Assembly: GCA_020638285.1 (NCBI GenBank) | Contig: JACKIV010000003.1 | Span: forward strand, 1-64,000 | From: Rhodospirillales bacterium | GTDB taxonomy: Bacteria; Pseudomonadota; Alphaproteobacteria; Micavibrionales; Micavibrionaceae | DNA length: 64,000 nucleotides | Direction: 5' to 3' | Part shown: positions 1-8,455 of the stretch, piece after piece | Layout of the letters: the number at the start of each line of letters is the position of its first letter | Numbering within the stretch: position 1 is the first letter of the stretch | Notes under the pieces: model-generated | Seen by the model: the letters and a program-made list of their open reading frames with translations, nothing else | Told to the model about the DNA's origin: nothing | The model's database searches: none | Position numbers and translations under genes: made by a program

Positions 1-732
1 GTCGACAATATTGATCTGGACGCGGCGCACGCGCGCGGAATTACCGTCACCAACACCCCGGATCTGGTCACGAATGACACCGCTGATCTTGCGATGGGGC
101 TGGTTTTGGCCTTGATGCGGCGGATGGTCGAGGGCGATCTGTATGTGCGTCTGGGGAAATGGCGGGGCGGAGCGATGCCTCTGGGGGCTGCTCTTTCGGA
201 AAAGACGATCGGGATTATCGGGCTGGGGCGTATTGGCAATGCGCTTGCACGGCGGGCGGACGCCTTCGATATGCGTGTTGTCTGGCACGGGCCGCGTGAA
301 AAGCCGGATGCTCCGTATCTCCACTATAAGGATCTTGTAGAAATGGCGGGGGTGGTGGATATTCTGGCCGTGACCTGTCCGGGCGGGGCGGAGACGGCGG
401 GGCTGGTGGGGGCAGATGTTTTGCGCGCTCTGGGGCCAAAGGGGTTTCTGGTTAATGTGGCGCGCGGGTCTGTGGTGGATGAAGAGGCGTTGCTGATTGC
501 ACTGGAGAACCGGGCGATTGCCGGGGCGGGGCTGGACGTATTTGCGGATGAGCCGAACGTGCCGGAGGCCTTCTTTGGCTTTGATAATGTCGTTCTTTTG
601 CCTCATGTTGGCACCGCGACGCTTGAAACGCGGACGAAAATGGGGCAATGTGTCGTTTCAAATATTATGGCATACTTCGAGGGGCGGCCTGTGCTGACGC
701 CCTTGAAAAAGGCGGGAGGCGTAAGCTCATGA
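1..732 (+). CDS. D-isomer-specific 2-hydroxyacid dehydrogenase (5' end missing)
   Basis: NAD(P)-dependent reductase of 2-keto acids such as glyoxylate or hydroxypyruvate; cytoplasmic. The reading frame is open from base 1, so the N-terminus lies outside the window; 243 residues are visible. The Rossmann motif GLGRIG is present. So are the family's catalytic Arg (in VNVARGSVVD), Glu (in the DEPNVPE stretch) and His (in LLPHVGTAT). Its stop overlaps the next gene's ATG (ATGA), suggesting translational coupling. The exact substrate cannot be read from the sequence; glyoxylate/hydroxypyruvate reductase is the most common annotation for relatives. Confidence 0.9.
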   Translation, partial: VDNIDLDAAHARGITVTNTPDLVTNDTADLAMGLVLALMRRMVEGDLYVRLGKWRGGAMPLGAALSEKTIGIIGLGRIGNALARRADAFDMRVVWHGPREKPDAPYLHYKDLVEMAGVVDILAVTCPGGAETAGLVGADVLRALGPKGFLVNVARGSVVDEEALLIALENRAIAGAGLDVFADEPNVPEAFFGFDNVVLLPHVGTATLETRTKMGQCVVSNIMAYFEGRPVLTPLKKAGGVSS

Positions 733-1208
733 AGCGCATTGTTTTCCTTTTGTTTTTTCTGGCTCTGTGTCCGTCTTCCGTCCGGGCAGGGGAGGCGTGT
801 TATTCCTCCAGCGAGGCCGAGGCGGAGCAAGGGATTCGAATTCATAGCGAATTGATGATTATCGGCCTGAATTGCGCGCACATGACCCCGGCGGATCAGG
901 AGAATCTTTACGCCCAATATCGGAAATTCACGGACGACAATGCGACCCTTTTCGCCGGTTACGAGGACGTTTTAATGAATTATTTCCGTAGGGTAGGTGT
1001 GCCTGCTCCAGAGGGCGCCCTGAACGATATGCGGACGTTTTTTGCTAATAAAATTGCCAATGACGTCGCGCAGATGCGCCCTGACCGGTTTTGCCGTCGG
1101 TACGCAGGCCGGATTGCTCAGGCCGCTGCGATGGATCGCAAATCCTTGCGCCAGTGGGCGGCGACGATCTATCCGGAACATCCGCCGTCTCACCCGCTTT
1201 GTCCTTAA
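729..1208 (+). CDS. Hypothetical exported protein
   Basis: 159 residues, not recognised. The start at 729 is chosen because it overlaps the preceding stop by four bases and opens directly on a signal peptide (MKR, then a run of Leu/Phe, with likely cleavage after SVRA near residue 20). The mature part is mostly helical by composition. It has four cysteines, at ACYS, NCAHM, FCRRY and the last-but-one residue, which could form two periplasmic disulfides. An in-frame start at 648 exists but would bury the signal peptide, so it is not used. Probably periplasmic; no function can be proposed. Confidence 0.65.
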   Translation: MKRIVFLLFFLALCPSSVRAGEACYSSSEAEAEQGIRIHSELMIIGLNCAHMTPADQENLYAQYRKFTDDNATLFAGYEDVLMNYFRRVGVPAPEGALNDMRTFFANKIANDVAQMRPDRFCRRYAGRIAQAAAMDRKSLRQWAATIYPEHPPSHPLCP

Positions 1209-1292
1209 GGGGCGCTCCGGGGCTGGACAGCGGCAACGAATTCAGGCAAAGTGCCGCCTTGTTGTAAGCGGATTTCTGGCGAGTGTTTGAGT

Positions 1293-1967
1293 GTGAACGT
1301 GTTTCGAATGTCTTTTGTCTGGGTCGTTGCGCTTTCGCTGTTTGCGGCGGGGTGTACGACTCTTGTCGATCGTGCGTATCAGAAAGTCCTGATTCGTACG
1401 CCCGGCGCGCAGGATGCCGAATGTGATCTGGTAACGGACAACACCAAGTTTGTTGCGTTTCCCCCCCAGTCTGTTCAGATCAGCCGTGTCTATGATGCCA
1501 TGACCATCACTTGTTTTGCGCCCGGCGGACGGGAGAAGACCATTGTAGTTACGCCCAAGGCCGCGCCAGGGGTTCTTTTCAATATCACGAACGGGATTCT
1601 TCCCGGTCTGGCCGTGGACCATGAGTCCGGGGCGATGTACCGTTTTCCGGAAGTGATCGACGTGGACTTTACGACCGTGAATCTGGTCGCGGAGCGTCCG
1701 CCGTCTTACGAAAATGTGGATACATTCCCCGTTCTGACACGCGGACTGGACAGCGAGACGCCGGGTTTCCCGGGGCTTGATCGGGACAGCCCCTATCCGC
1801 CGGTCTTGCGCAGGATTGAACGCGGCGGGGATAATCAGCCTCAGGCCGCGCCTGTGGCACCTGTTCAGGCGGAGAAGGCCGCGCCGGATCCCACGTCGCC
1901 GGAGTCCTTGACCCGCCGCTATAACCCGGGTGTTTTTGTGGGGCCGGGGCAGAACGAAGAAAAGTAA
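1293..1967 (+). CDS. Predicted outer-membrane lipoprotein, unknown function
   Basis: About 224 residues. The N-terminus has a short positive segment, a hydrophobic stretch and a lipobox-like FAAGC, so it is probably processed by signal peptidase II and lipid-anchored. The central part (ITCFAPGG, VVTPKAAPGVLFNITNGILPG) has the look of a small beta-rich periplasmic domain. The C-terminal 80 residues are rich in Pro, Ala and Gln and probably disordered. The GTG at 1293 is preferred because it supplies an Arg before the hydrophobic core; an ATG at 1308 is also possible. No clear Shine-Dalgarno is seen. Function unknown. Confidence 0.6.
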   Translation: MNVFRMSFVWVVALSLFAAGCTTLVDRAYQKVLIRTPGAQDAECDLVTDNTKFVAFPPQSVQISRVYDAMTITCFAPGGREKTIVVTPKAAPGVLFNITNGILPGLAVDHESGAMYRFPEVIDVDFTTVNLVAERPPSYENVDTFPVLTRGLDSETPGFPGLDRDSPYPPVLRRIERGGDNQPQAAPVAPVQAEKAAPDPTSPESLTRRYNPGVFVGPGQNEEK

Positions 1968-1996
1968 CGGTGTTTCTTTAAAGGAGATCTTCGTTT

Positions 1997-2242
1997 ATGG
2001 CTATGGATGCGCAGGACATTGCCCGGATGATTCGCGAAGGCGTGCCCGGCGCGGTTGTGGAGATTGAAGATTTGCGCGGCGACGGGGAGCATTACGCGGC
2101 CTATGTCCGGTCTGCGGCTTTTGTGGGGAAAAGCCGTGTGCAGCAGCACCAGATGGTTTTCGCGGCTCTGAAAGGAAAGATGGGGACGGAGCTTCATGCG
2201 TTGGCCGTTCATACCATTCCCGTAACAGAACAGGAGGGATAA
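1997..2242 (+). CDS. BolA family protein
   Basis: 81 residues, the normal size of the short BolA/IbaG type. The fold is recognisable from the pattern GAVVEIEDLRGDGEHYAAYV, then a region ending in the conserved HQMVFAALKGKMGTELHALAV, including the invariant His of the helix-turn-helix-like segment. BolA proteins form heterodimers with CGFS monothiol glutaredoxins and bind a shared [2Fe-2S] cluster. The next gene, three bases downstream, is such a glutaredoxin, so a functional pair is well supported. A strong Shine-Dalgarno (AAAGGAGAT) sits just upstream of the ATG. Confidence 0.92.
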   Translation: MAMDAQDIARMIREGVPGAVVEIEDLRGDGEHYAAYVRSAAFVGKSRVQQHQMVFAALKGKMGTELHALAVHTIPVTEQEG

Positions 2243-2245
2243 AAC

Positions 2246-2587
2246 ATGGACAACAAGATCGTTTTCGACAGAATTCGCAATGATATCAACATGAACGATG
2301 TTGTTTTATATCTGAAAGGTTCGGCAGTTTTTCCGCAATGCGGATTTTCTGCGGCGGTGGTTCAGGTGTTTAACCATTTGGGCGTGGCGTACAAGGATTT
2401 TAACGTCATGGAAGACAACGAACTGCGCGAAGGGATCAAGGCTTTTGCGGATTGGCCGACTTTGCCGCAGGTCTATGTCAAGGGTGAATTTATCGGTGGC
2501 TGCGATATCACCCGCGAGATGTTTGCTTCCGGAGAGTTGCAGGCGTTATTGCAGGAAAAGGGCATTAAAATGAGCAATGCGGCCTGA
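2246..2587 (+). CDS. grxD: Monothiol glutaredoxin (Grx4/GrxD type)
   Basis: 113 residues, full length for the family. The monothiol active site CGFS is at residues 32-35. The glutathione-binding features WPTLPQVYV and GGCDI follow at the usual distance. It carries or transfers [2Fe-2S] clusters together with BolA in the cytoplasm. It starts three bases after the bolA-type gene, so the two are co-transcribed and probably make a complex. Confidence 0.95.
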   Translation: MDNKIVFDRIRNDINMNDVVLYLKGSAVFPQCGFSAAVVQVFNHLGVAYKDFNVMEDNELREGIKAFADWPTLPQVYVKGEFIGGCDITREMFASGELQALLQEKGIKMSNAA

Positions 2588-2616
2588 CGCAAGAGGTAAG
2601 GGGTGGGGGCAAGTCA

Positions 2617-3084
2617 ATGCTGGATAAAAGGAAGAAGACAACCCGTCGGATCGGGATTGTTCTGGCCGTTGTGACGGGGCTTTTTGTGGCTGTGGGGGTG
2701 GTTTCGGCGGCTTTGCTGTCCGGCGGGGGGCTGCATCCTGCCGCTTCGACGGATATGGCGGCGGCAACCAAGTCTGAGGTTTTGCCTGCGCTGGAGCCTT
2801 CTGCGGGGGGCGAGGTTGCCCCCTCCGGTGTGGTTTCAGGGGATCCCCCTTCCTCCGGTGATGAATCGGCTGCCCGGACGGAAGTGGCAGAGGCGCCGCC
2901 GCCGTGCGATTTTCCGGATTTGGTCGGGAAGAGCCCGGATGAGGATCTTTTGGCGGGAACCCTGCGGGGGCGGGGGTATCGCGTTATTCTGCCCGGTGCG
3001 ATGGTGACGCAGGATTTCTCGCCCGCGCGGGTGAATCTGGATTTGGACGACAAGGGTGTTATTCGTCGGGTCTGGTGCGGGTAA
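2617..3084 (+). CDS. Membrane-anchored protein with C-terminal I78-type protease inhibitor domain
   Basis: 155 residues. A positive N-terminus is followed by one membrane segment (about residues 12-35), then a low-complexity Ala/Pro/Ser/Glu linker (about 40-95). The last 60 residues resemble the I78 peptidase inhibitor family: an opening Cys, LVGKSPDE, the hallmark RVILPGAMVTQDFSPAR, then NLDLDDKGVI and a terminal Cys-Gly. I78 proteins inhibit serine proteases; the two cysteines could form a disulfide outside the cytoplasm. Topology suggests the domain faces the periplasm. The family call rests on motif memory only. Confidence 0.7.
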   Translation: MLDKRKKTTRRIGIVLAVVTGLFVAVGVVSAALLSGGGLHPAASTDMAAATKSEVLPALEPSAGGEVAPSGVVSGDPPSSGDESAARTEVAEAPPPCDFPDLVGKSPDEDLLAGTLRGRGYRVILPGAMVTQDFSPARVNLDLDDKGVIRRVWCG

Positions 3085-3171
3085 AGAGCCCGTTCCGGGA
3101 TAAAATCCCTTGCAAGTGGGGCGGAATTGGGCTATTGAACCGTCTTGATGTACATGTGAAGGATCGAAATT

Positions 3172-3351
3172 ATGGCCGTTCCAAAGAAAAAGACTTCAAA
3201 ATCAAAGCGTAACATGCGCCGTTCGCACCATGCGCTGGATTCTGTGAATTGGGTGGAGGACGCCACAAGTGGCGAGCCCGTTCGTCGTCACCACGTCGAT
3301 CTCAAGTCCGGTATGTACCGGGGTCGTCAGGTTGTGGAAGCCCGCGATTGA
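3172..3351 (+). CDS. rpmF: 50S ribosomal protein L32
   Basis: 59 residues, the standard length of L32. The N-terminus MAVPKKKTSKSKRNMRRSHHA is the invariant basic opening of the family, and the rest (a VRRHHVDLKSGMYRGRQVV stretch) matches alphaproteobacterial L32. The zinc-binding cysteines of some L32 proteins are absent, as is usual for the C-minus form. It lies upstream of plsX and fabH, the classical rpmF-plsX-fabH order. Confidence 0.95.
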   Translation: MAVPKKKTSKSKRNMRRSHHALDSVNWVEDATSGEPVRRHHVDLKSGMYRGRQVVEARD

Positions 3352-3508
3352 AGCTTCGCCGTGTGGCTTTCCGTCCGGCGGCAGATGAAAGATTTGAAAG
3401 TGCCTTCCGGACTTTCGGGGAAATTTTTCTCCCGGTTGGGTCCGTATCCCGGAGTTCTACGCCGCGTGGTCTGCTTCCTTATGGCTCCGGCTTTACCGTT
3501 CGGTTCCC

Positions 3509-4603
3509 GTGATGTCTTCTTCCTCTTCCCTTACGCTTGCGCTGGATGCCATGGGCGGCGATAACGCTCCCCGCGCCGTTGTCGAGGGTGCGGCTCTGGC
3601 TTTGTCCAGAGAGCCGGGGCTTTCTTTTATCTTTTTCGGCGATTCGGCGCAGATTGAGCCGATTTTATCCGCCCATCCCGCCCTGGCCAGAGTTTCCAGA
3701 ATAGAAAATACGGAAACGCAGGTTGAAAGCTGCGAGAAGCCTTCTGCGGCTTTGCGCAAAAAGGAAACCTCCAGCATGGGCCGCGCTATTGCCGCTGTCC
3801 GGGATGGCGTTGCGTCCGGGGTGGTGTCGGGGGGCAATACAGGCGCTTTGATGGCTATGGCCATGTTTATTCTGCGTCGTCTTCCGGGGATTGACCGTCC
3901 AGCGATTGCCAGTGTGTTCCCCACGATGGGGCGGGACACGGTGGTGCTGGATCTGGGGGCGAACACGGCTTGCGATGCCGAAAATCTGGTTCAGTTTGCG
4001 GTTCTGGGCGCGGTTTTTTCCAAAATTGTGCGGGGTGTGGATACGCCCGATGTGGGGCTTTTGAATGTCGGGACCGAGGACATGAAAGGGCGTGAGGAGA
4101 TTCGCGCCGCCGCCGCCATCCTGAAAAATGTGCCGTTTCCGGGGCGTTTTTCCGGACATGTTGAGGGCAATGACATTCCAAAAGGCTCGGTGGATGTGGT
4201 GGTGACGGACGGGTTTACGGGAAATGTTGCGCTGAAGCTGGCCGAGGGCATGGGGCGGTTTTCCAGCCATGTTCTACGCGAGGCGCTGGGCTCTTCGTGG
4301 CTGGCCAAGGCGGGGGCGCTTTTGGCCTGGCCGGCCTTGCGGGCCTTGAAAGTCCGGCTTGACCCGCGTTTGTATAATGGCGGCCCGTTTCTGGGCGTTG
4401 ACGGGGTGTGCGTCAAAAGTCATGGCGGGAGTGATGCGCTGGGATTTTCCTGCGCCATTCTGGTCGCTGCGCACATGGTTGAAAACGGGTTCAATGCCCG
4501 CGTAGCGGAGGAAATCCGGAACCTGTCTGAAAGCGAGTCGGCGCTCAAATCCCGCGACGTTCAATCCCTTCTGTCTTCTTCCCAGACGCGGCCCTTGCCA
4601 TGA
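3509..4603 (+). CDS. plsX: Phosphate acyltransferase PlsX
   Basis: 364 residues. It makes acyl-phosphate from acyl-ACP for phospholipid synthesis, peripherally at the inner membrane. The N-terminal LALDAMGGDNAPRAVVEGA is diagnostic. GNTGALMAMA, ANTACDAENLVQFAVLG, VDVVVTDGFTGNVALKLAEG and LDPRLYNGGPFLGVDGVCVKSHGGSDALGF follow in the expected order (the last extends over about residues 288-317). A GTG at 3509 and an ATG at 3512 are both possible starts. The gene overlaps fabH by four bases. The 157 bases before it, after rpmF, hold no other gene. Confidence 0.96.
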   Translation: MMSSSSSLTLALDAMGGDNAPRAVVEGAALALSREPGLSFIFFGDSAQIEPILSAHPALARVSRIENTETQVESCEKPSAALRKKETSSMGRAIAAVRDGVASGVVSGGNTGALMAMAMFILRRLPGIDRPAIASVFPTMGRDTVVLDLGANTACDAENLVQFAVLGAVFSKIVRGVDTPDVGLLNVGTEDMKGREEIRAAAAILKNVPFPGRFSGHVEGNDIPKGSVDVVVTDGFTGNVALKLAEGMGRFSSHVLREALGSSWLAKAGALLAWPALRALKVRLDPRLYNGGPFLGVDGVCVKSHGGSDALGFSCAILVAAHMVENGFNARVAEEIRNLSESESALKSRDVQSLLSSSQTRPLP

Positions 4604-5598
4604 CAGTAAAAGAGTCCTGCCCTCATCTCCGCTCCGTTATTTTGTCTTCGGGGAGTTATCTGCCTGAAAAGATTCTGACCAATGCCGATCTTGAGTCCAT
4701 GGTCGATACAACCGATGAATGGATCGTCCAGCGCACGGGAATCCGCCAGCGTCATGTGGCCTGCGAAACGGAGACAACGGCGTTTATGGCAACACAGGCG
4801 GCGCGCCGGGCGCTTGATCATGCCGGGTTAGCCGGGGCGGATATTGACGGTGTGATTCTGGGGACATCGACGCCGGATCTGACGGTTCCGGGTGTGGCGG
4901 TGAGCGTTCAGGCGGCGCTGGGCGTGGGGCTGGGTCCTTGTTTCGATGTTCAGGCGGCGTGCAGTGGGTTTCTTTATGCCTTGAGCGTTGCTGATTCCCT
5001 GATCCGGACCGGGGCGGGGCGGCGGTTTCTGGTGATTGGCGCTGAGAAATTCTCCTCTATTCTGGATTGGACCGATCGGCGCACCTGCATCTTGTTTGGG
5101 GACGGAGCCGGGGCGGTGGTCTTGGCGGCGGATGAGTCCGGGGCCGGGACGTTGGAGGATCGAGGCGTTCTGAAGACGATTCTCCATTCAAACGGGGCGC
5201 TTCGGGATATTTTGCGGACCACTGGCGGGACGGCCTCAACCGGGACGGTGGGGCATATCCTTATGGAAGGACAGGAAGTTTTCCGTCATGCGGTGACCTG
5301 TATGGCGGGGGCGGTGGACGAAATGATCCGCGAGACGGGCGTTGATCCGGCGGCGATCAAGTGGCTTTTGCCCCATCAGGCGAATATCCGGATTATCGAG
5401 TCCATTGCGCGAAAGCTCTCCCTGCCGATGGATCGGGTGATCGTGACGCTGGACCGTCACGGGAATACATCGGCGGCGTCCATTCCGCTTGCGATGGCTG
5501 AAGCGATGGCGGACGGGCGTATTCGTTCGGGCGATCTGGTCCTGATCGAAGCCATGGGGGCGGGGTTAAGCTGGGGCGCGGCGCTCGTTCGATTTTAG
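4600..5598 (+). CDS. fabH: 3-oxoacyl-[ACP] synthase III (KAS III)
   Basis: 332 residues. It condenses acetyl-CoA (or another short acyl-CoA) with malonyl-ACP to start fatty acid synthesis. The catalytic triad is visible: Cys121 in AACSGF, His259 in LLPHQANIRI and Asn289 in RHGNTSAAS. The N-terminal WIVQRTGIRQRH and C-terminal GAGLSWGAALVRF are family hallmarks. It is translationally coupled to plsX (ATGA overlap). In many alphaproteobacteria ihfA follows; here a phasin gene does. Confidence 0.97.
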   Translation: MTVKESCPHLRSVILSSGSYLPEKILTNADLESMVDTTDEWIVQRTGIRQRHVACETETTAFMATQAARRALDHAGLAGADIDGVILGTSTPDLTVPGVAVSVQAALGVGLGPCFDVQAACSGFLYALSVADSLIRTGAGRRFLVIGAEKFSSILDWTDRRTCILFGDGAGAVVLAADESGAGTLEDRGVLKTILHSNGALRDILRTTGGTASTGTVGHILMEGQEVFRHAVTCMAGAVDEMIRETGVDPAAIKWLLPHQANIRIIESIARKLSLPMDRVIVTLDRHGNTSAASIPLAMAEAMADGRIRSGDLVLIEAMGAGLSWGAALVRF

Positions 5599-5621
5599 GT
5601 TTTCTTTTTGTTTTTCAATGC

Positions 5622-5651
5622 TTGACTTCGCAGGCGGGGCGAGACTAGAAT
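5622..5651 (+). promoter_or_regulatory. Candidate sigma-70 promoter for the phasin gene
   Basis: TTGACT at 5622-5627 and TAGAAT at 5646-5651 are separated by 18 bases, about 75 bases upstream of the phasin ATG. This is a visual match only. It would explain independent expression of the phasin after fabH. Confidence 0.4.
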
Positions 5652-5724
5652 CTCGAATACCGAATCATGCACGATTCTGATGCGTGAGAGATTTTTTGTC
5701 ACGATAGATATGGAGACTTGAGTC

Positions 5725-6186
5725 ATGGCGCGCAACAGCAATCCCTCTTCGAATCCGATGGAACAGTTTTTCAGTGCCGATTTCGCAAAGGGGTTTGCCT
5801 CAATGCAGGGGCTTCCGTTCGATGTTAATGCCGTGATGGAAACACAGCGCCGGAACATGCAGGCGTTTTCGGACGCGCAGCAGATGGCGATTGAGGGGAT
5901 CAAGGCTGTGGCGGCGCGTCAGTCCCAGATTTTGAGCCAGATTCTGGAAGAAAATTCCCAGATTGCGCGCGAGGCGATGGCGGAAGGATCGCCGGAGGAC
6001 AAGATTTCCAAACAAGCGGATCGGCTCAAGAAGGTCTATGAAAAAGGGGTCGCCGGGGCGCGCGAGATTTCCGATATGATGGGCAAGTCAAATCAGGCCG
6101 CTCAGGATGTTATCAACAAGCGCGTGAGCGCCTCCCTGACGGAAATCAAATCCGCCGTTGAGAAGAAAAAAACGAAAGCGGCATGA
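5725..6186 (+). CDS. Phasin family protein
   Basis: 153 residues, helical and rich in Ala, Gln and Lys, without signal peptide or membrane segment. The stretch MEQFFSADFAKGF, then NVDAVMETQRRNMQA-like residues (here NAVMETQRRNMQAFSDAQQ) and a long amphipathic helix up to a Lys-rich tail are typical of alphaproteobacterial phasins. Phasins coat polyhydroxyalkanoate granules; some relatives act in other stress or membrane roles. No PHA synthase gene is in the window. A GGAG lies about ten bases before the ATG. Confidence 0.88.
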   Translation: MARNSNPSSNPMEQFFSADFAKGFASMQGLPFDVNAVMETQRRNMQAFSDAQQMAIEGIKAVAARQSQILSQILEENSQIAREAMAEGSPEDKISKQADRLKKVYEKGVAGAREISDMMGKSNQAAQDVINKRVSASLTEIKSAVEKKKTKAA

Positions 6187-6297
6187 TGTTTTGCTCTTTT
6201 CCGCCATTTCCGTATGTGGGGATAGGGTTGCTGCCGTTTTTTATGATTTGTCTCGCGCCCTTTTGTGATAGGCGTATTTTAGACTTTGATCTTCCCT

Positions 6298-7950
6298 CTA
6301 CATCCCCTGATAATCCGGACCTTCGCCGCCCTGGGGTGGGGTCCAGACAATGTTCCGGGCCGGGTCTTTGATGTCGCAGGTTTTGCAGTGGACGCAATTC
6401 TGGGCGTTGATCTGAAATCTGGGCGCGCCTGAATCGTCCGTCACGATTTCGTATACTCCGGCTGGGCAGTAACGCTGCGCCGGTTCGTCGTAATCCGGCA
6501 GATTCCGCGCAACCGGAACGGAAGGATCCTTCAAAATCAGGTGACAGGGCTGGTCCTCTGTGTGGTTCGTGTTGGACAGATAGACCGAGGACATCTTGTC
6601 AAAAGTCAGGACGCCGTCCGGTTTCGGATAGGCAATCGGCTTTGAGTCGGCGGCTTTTCTCAGGGACGTATGATCCGCATGGTTGGGCAAAGTCCAGGGC
6701 GTGCGCCCGCCGGTCAGGGTTTCAAGTCCGGCATTGGCCAGCCCCGCCCACAGGCCAGCCCGAAATCCGGGGCGGATGTTGCGCGCGGCGCGCAGTTCCG
6801 GCCAGATCCAGCTTTTTTTCAAGGAGTCCGGGTAAGTCGTGCAGGGCGCGCGGTCCTGTCCTGCCGCCAGATGCCCGGCGATCGCTTCGGCGGCCAGCAT
6901 GCCCGATTTCATGGCGGTATGAATGCCTTTGATCTTGGGAACATTGAGAAAACCGGCCGTGTCGCCGATCAGGACGCCGCCCGGAAAGACCAGTTCGGGC
7001 AGGGATTGAAACCCGCCTTCCACAAGGGCGCGCGCGCCATAGGAGATCCGGCGTCCGTTCTCAAAGAAGGTTCGGATGGCGGGGTGGGTTTTGAATCTTT
7101 GCATTTCGTCAAATGGTGAGAGGAACGGATTGCGATAATCCAGGCCAACCACAAAACCCACAGAGACAAGATTCTGACCATAATGGTATAGGAAGGCTCC
7201 GCCATAGGTTTCCCGGTCCAGCGGCCAGCCGAGCGTATGTAAAATACTGCCGGGGCGGTGGCGATCGGGCGAGATCTCCCATATTTCCTTAATGCCGATA
7301 CCGTGAGTCTGCGGGCTGCGACCCCGGCGCAGATCAAATTTTTGAATGACCTGAAGGGACAGGCTGCCGTGACACCCTTCCGCAAAGACCGTCTGACGGG
7401 CGCGCAGTTCCATCCCGCGCGCAAAGCTGGATGTTGGCTGGCCATTCCAGTCGCGTCCCATGTCGCCCGTGGCCACGCCGCACACGGCCCCATCCGCGTC
7501 ATAGAGGACTTCAGTCGCGGCGAATCCGGGATAGATTTCAACGCCTAAGGACTCGGCTTGCTCCCCCATCCACCGGGTCAGGAGCCCCAAAGAGACAATA
7601 AAATTGCCGTGATTGTTCATTTGCGGTGGAGTGGGCAGGCGAAACGCCCGGCGCGGCGTGAGGAGAAGCATACGATCGGATGTTGCCGGGGTGCCCAAAG
7701 GCGCGCCTTTTTCCCGGGCATCGGGGATGAGTTCATGGAGCGCGCGCGGCTCCAGAACCGCGCCGGAGAGGATATGTGCGCCCACGGAGGAGCCTTTTTC
7801 AACCACGCAGACGGACAGGGAGTCTCCCGCGACTTGTTTCAGGCGGATGGCGCAGGCCAGCCCCGCAGGCCCCGCGCCCACGATAACAATGTCATAATCC
7901 ATGGATTCCCGGGGTTCAATGCTGCTTTCCGCGCCTGTTTCGTTCTGCAT
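6298..7950 (-). CDS. Electron transfer flavoprotein-ubiquinone oxidoreductase (ETF-QO)
   Basis: 550 residues from the ATG at 7950, chosen because GGAG precedes it and longer in-frame starts have no ribosome site. It passes electrons from ETF (fatty-acid and amino-acid oxidation) to ubiquinone at the inner membrane. The FAD-binding GAGPAG is at residues 25-30. HGIGIKE, GWPLD and the GDTAGFLNVPKIKGIHTAMKSG stretch (residues about 350-370) are conserved ETF-QO sequences. The C-terminus has the 4Fe-4S ferredoxin-like motif with CPAGVY and CVHCKTCDIKDP. The gene stands alone; etfAB are not in the window. Confidence 0.96.
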   Translation of the reverse strand: MQNETGAESSIEPRESMDYDIVIVGAGPAGLACAIRLKQVAGDSLSVCVVEKGSSVGAHILSGAVLEPRALHELIPDAREKGAPLGTPATSDRMLLLTPRRAFRLPTPPQMNNHGNFIVSLGLLTRWMGEQAESLGVEIYPGFAATEVLYDADGAVCGVATGDMGRDWNGQPTSSFARGMELRARQTVFAEGCHGSLSLQVIQKFDLRRGRSPQTHGIGIKEIWEISPDRHRPGSILHTLGWPLDRETYGGAFLYHYGQNLVSVGFVVGLDYRNPFLSPFDEMQRFKTHPAIRTFFENGRRISYGARALVEGGFQSLPELVFPGGVLIGDTAGFLNVPKIKGIHTAMKSGMLAAEAIAGHLAAGQDRAPCTTYPDSLKKSWIWPELRAARNIRPGFRAGLWAGLANAGLETLTGGRTPWTLPNHADHTSLRKAADSKPIAYPKPDGVLTFDKMSSVYLSNTNHTEDQPCHLILKDPSVPVARNLPDYDEPAQRYCPAGVYEIVTDDSGAPRFQINAQNCVHCKTCDIKDPARNIVWTPPQGGEGPDYQGM

Positions 7951-8151
7951 GAAAAAATCTCCATCCCTCCAGAGTCTAAAGCATTTTGAAGAGAAAGGAA
8001 ATCGCTGTGGATCTGAGGTGTTTGGGGGCAATGAGTTTTGCAAGGTATTCAAACAAAACAGAAAATATTGATGTTGACTGTAATATTATGAAAATAAAAA
8101 AGGAGGGTGTTATAATCGGTTTCAGGTTGGTCAACGAATGGGGGAGAAGAT

Positions 8152-8364
8152 ATGACATCTTTTGCGAGCAGTCTGGATAATGCATCGGATCAGGGTCCAT
8201 CGTTGTCTTCCGGTTTTAACATATCTGCGCAAGGCGCTGGGCCAGGGCCTGCTGCGAATGATCCTTCTTTTGACAATGTTGCCGCTGTGACGCCATCGCA
8301 GTTGATGAATGGAGTCAAAGTGCCTGCTTCACCTGAAATGGCCTATAAATTAGGCCTTTCTTGA
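8152..8364 (+). CDS. Hypothetical small protein
   Basis: 70 residues, no known domain. A purine-rich GGGGAGAAG lies a few bases before the ATG, which is the main reason to accept it. The sequence is rich in Ser, Gly, Pro and Ala, probably largely disordered, with no signal peptide or membrane segment. The upstream 200 bases between it and the divergent ETF-QO gene are AT-rich and probably hold both promoters; no well-spaced promoter could be picked. Confidence 0.4.
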   Translation: MTSFASSLDNASDQGPSLSSGFNISAQGAGPGPAANDPSFDNVAAVTPSQLMNGVKVPASPEMAYKLGLS

Positions 8365-8427
8365 GTTTTATAATGATTTGCCCTTCATAAGGTGGAAACT
8401 CTGTCTATGGTCTGACTATGCGTTTTA

Positions 8428-8435
8428 TTAACCAT
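8428..8435 (+). promoter_or_regulatory. TTAACCAT, candidate CtrA half-site
   Basis: The octamer TTAACCAT lies 20 bases before the start codon of the pentapeptide-repeat gene. This is the CtrA half-site reported in Caulobacter. CtrA is encoded in this window and its own upstream region carries the same octamer twice. A single octamer can occur by chance. Confidence 0.3.
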
Positions 8436-8455
8436 CCCTGTGGGACAATGGGCGC

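Noticed and set aside
2370..2377. TTAACCAT octamer inside grxD
   Set aside because: It is within coding sequence and far from any start, so it is probably chance. It shows that single octamers are weak evidence.
7986..8180. 64-codon frame in the AT-rich gap after the ETF-QO start
   Set aside because: It has no ribosome site and overlaps the better-supported 8152-8364 gene.
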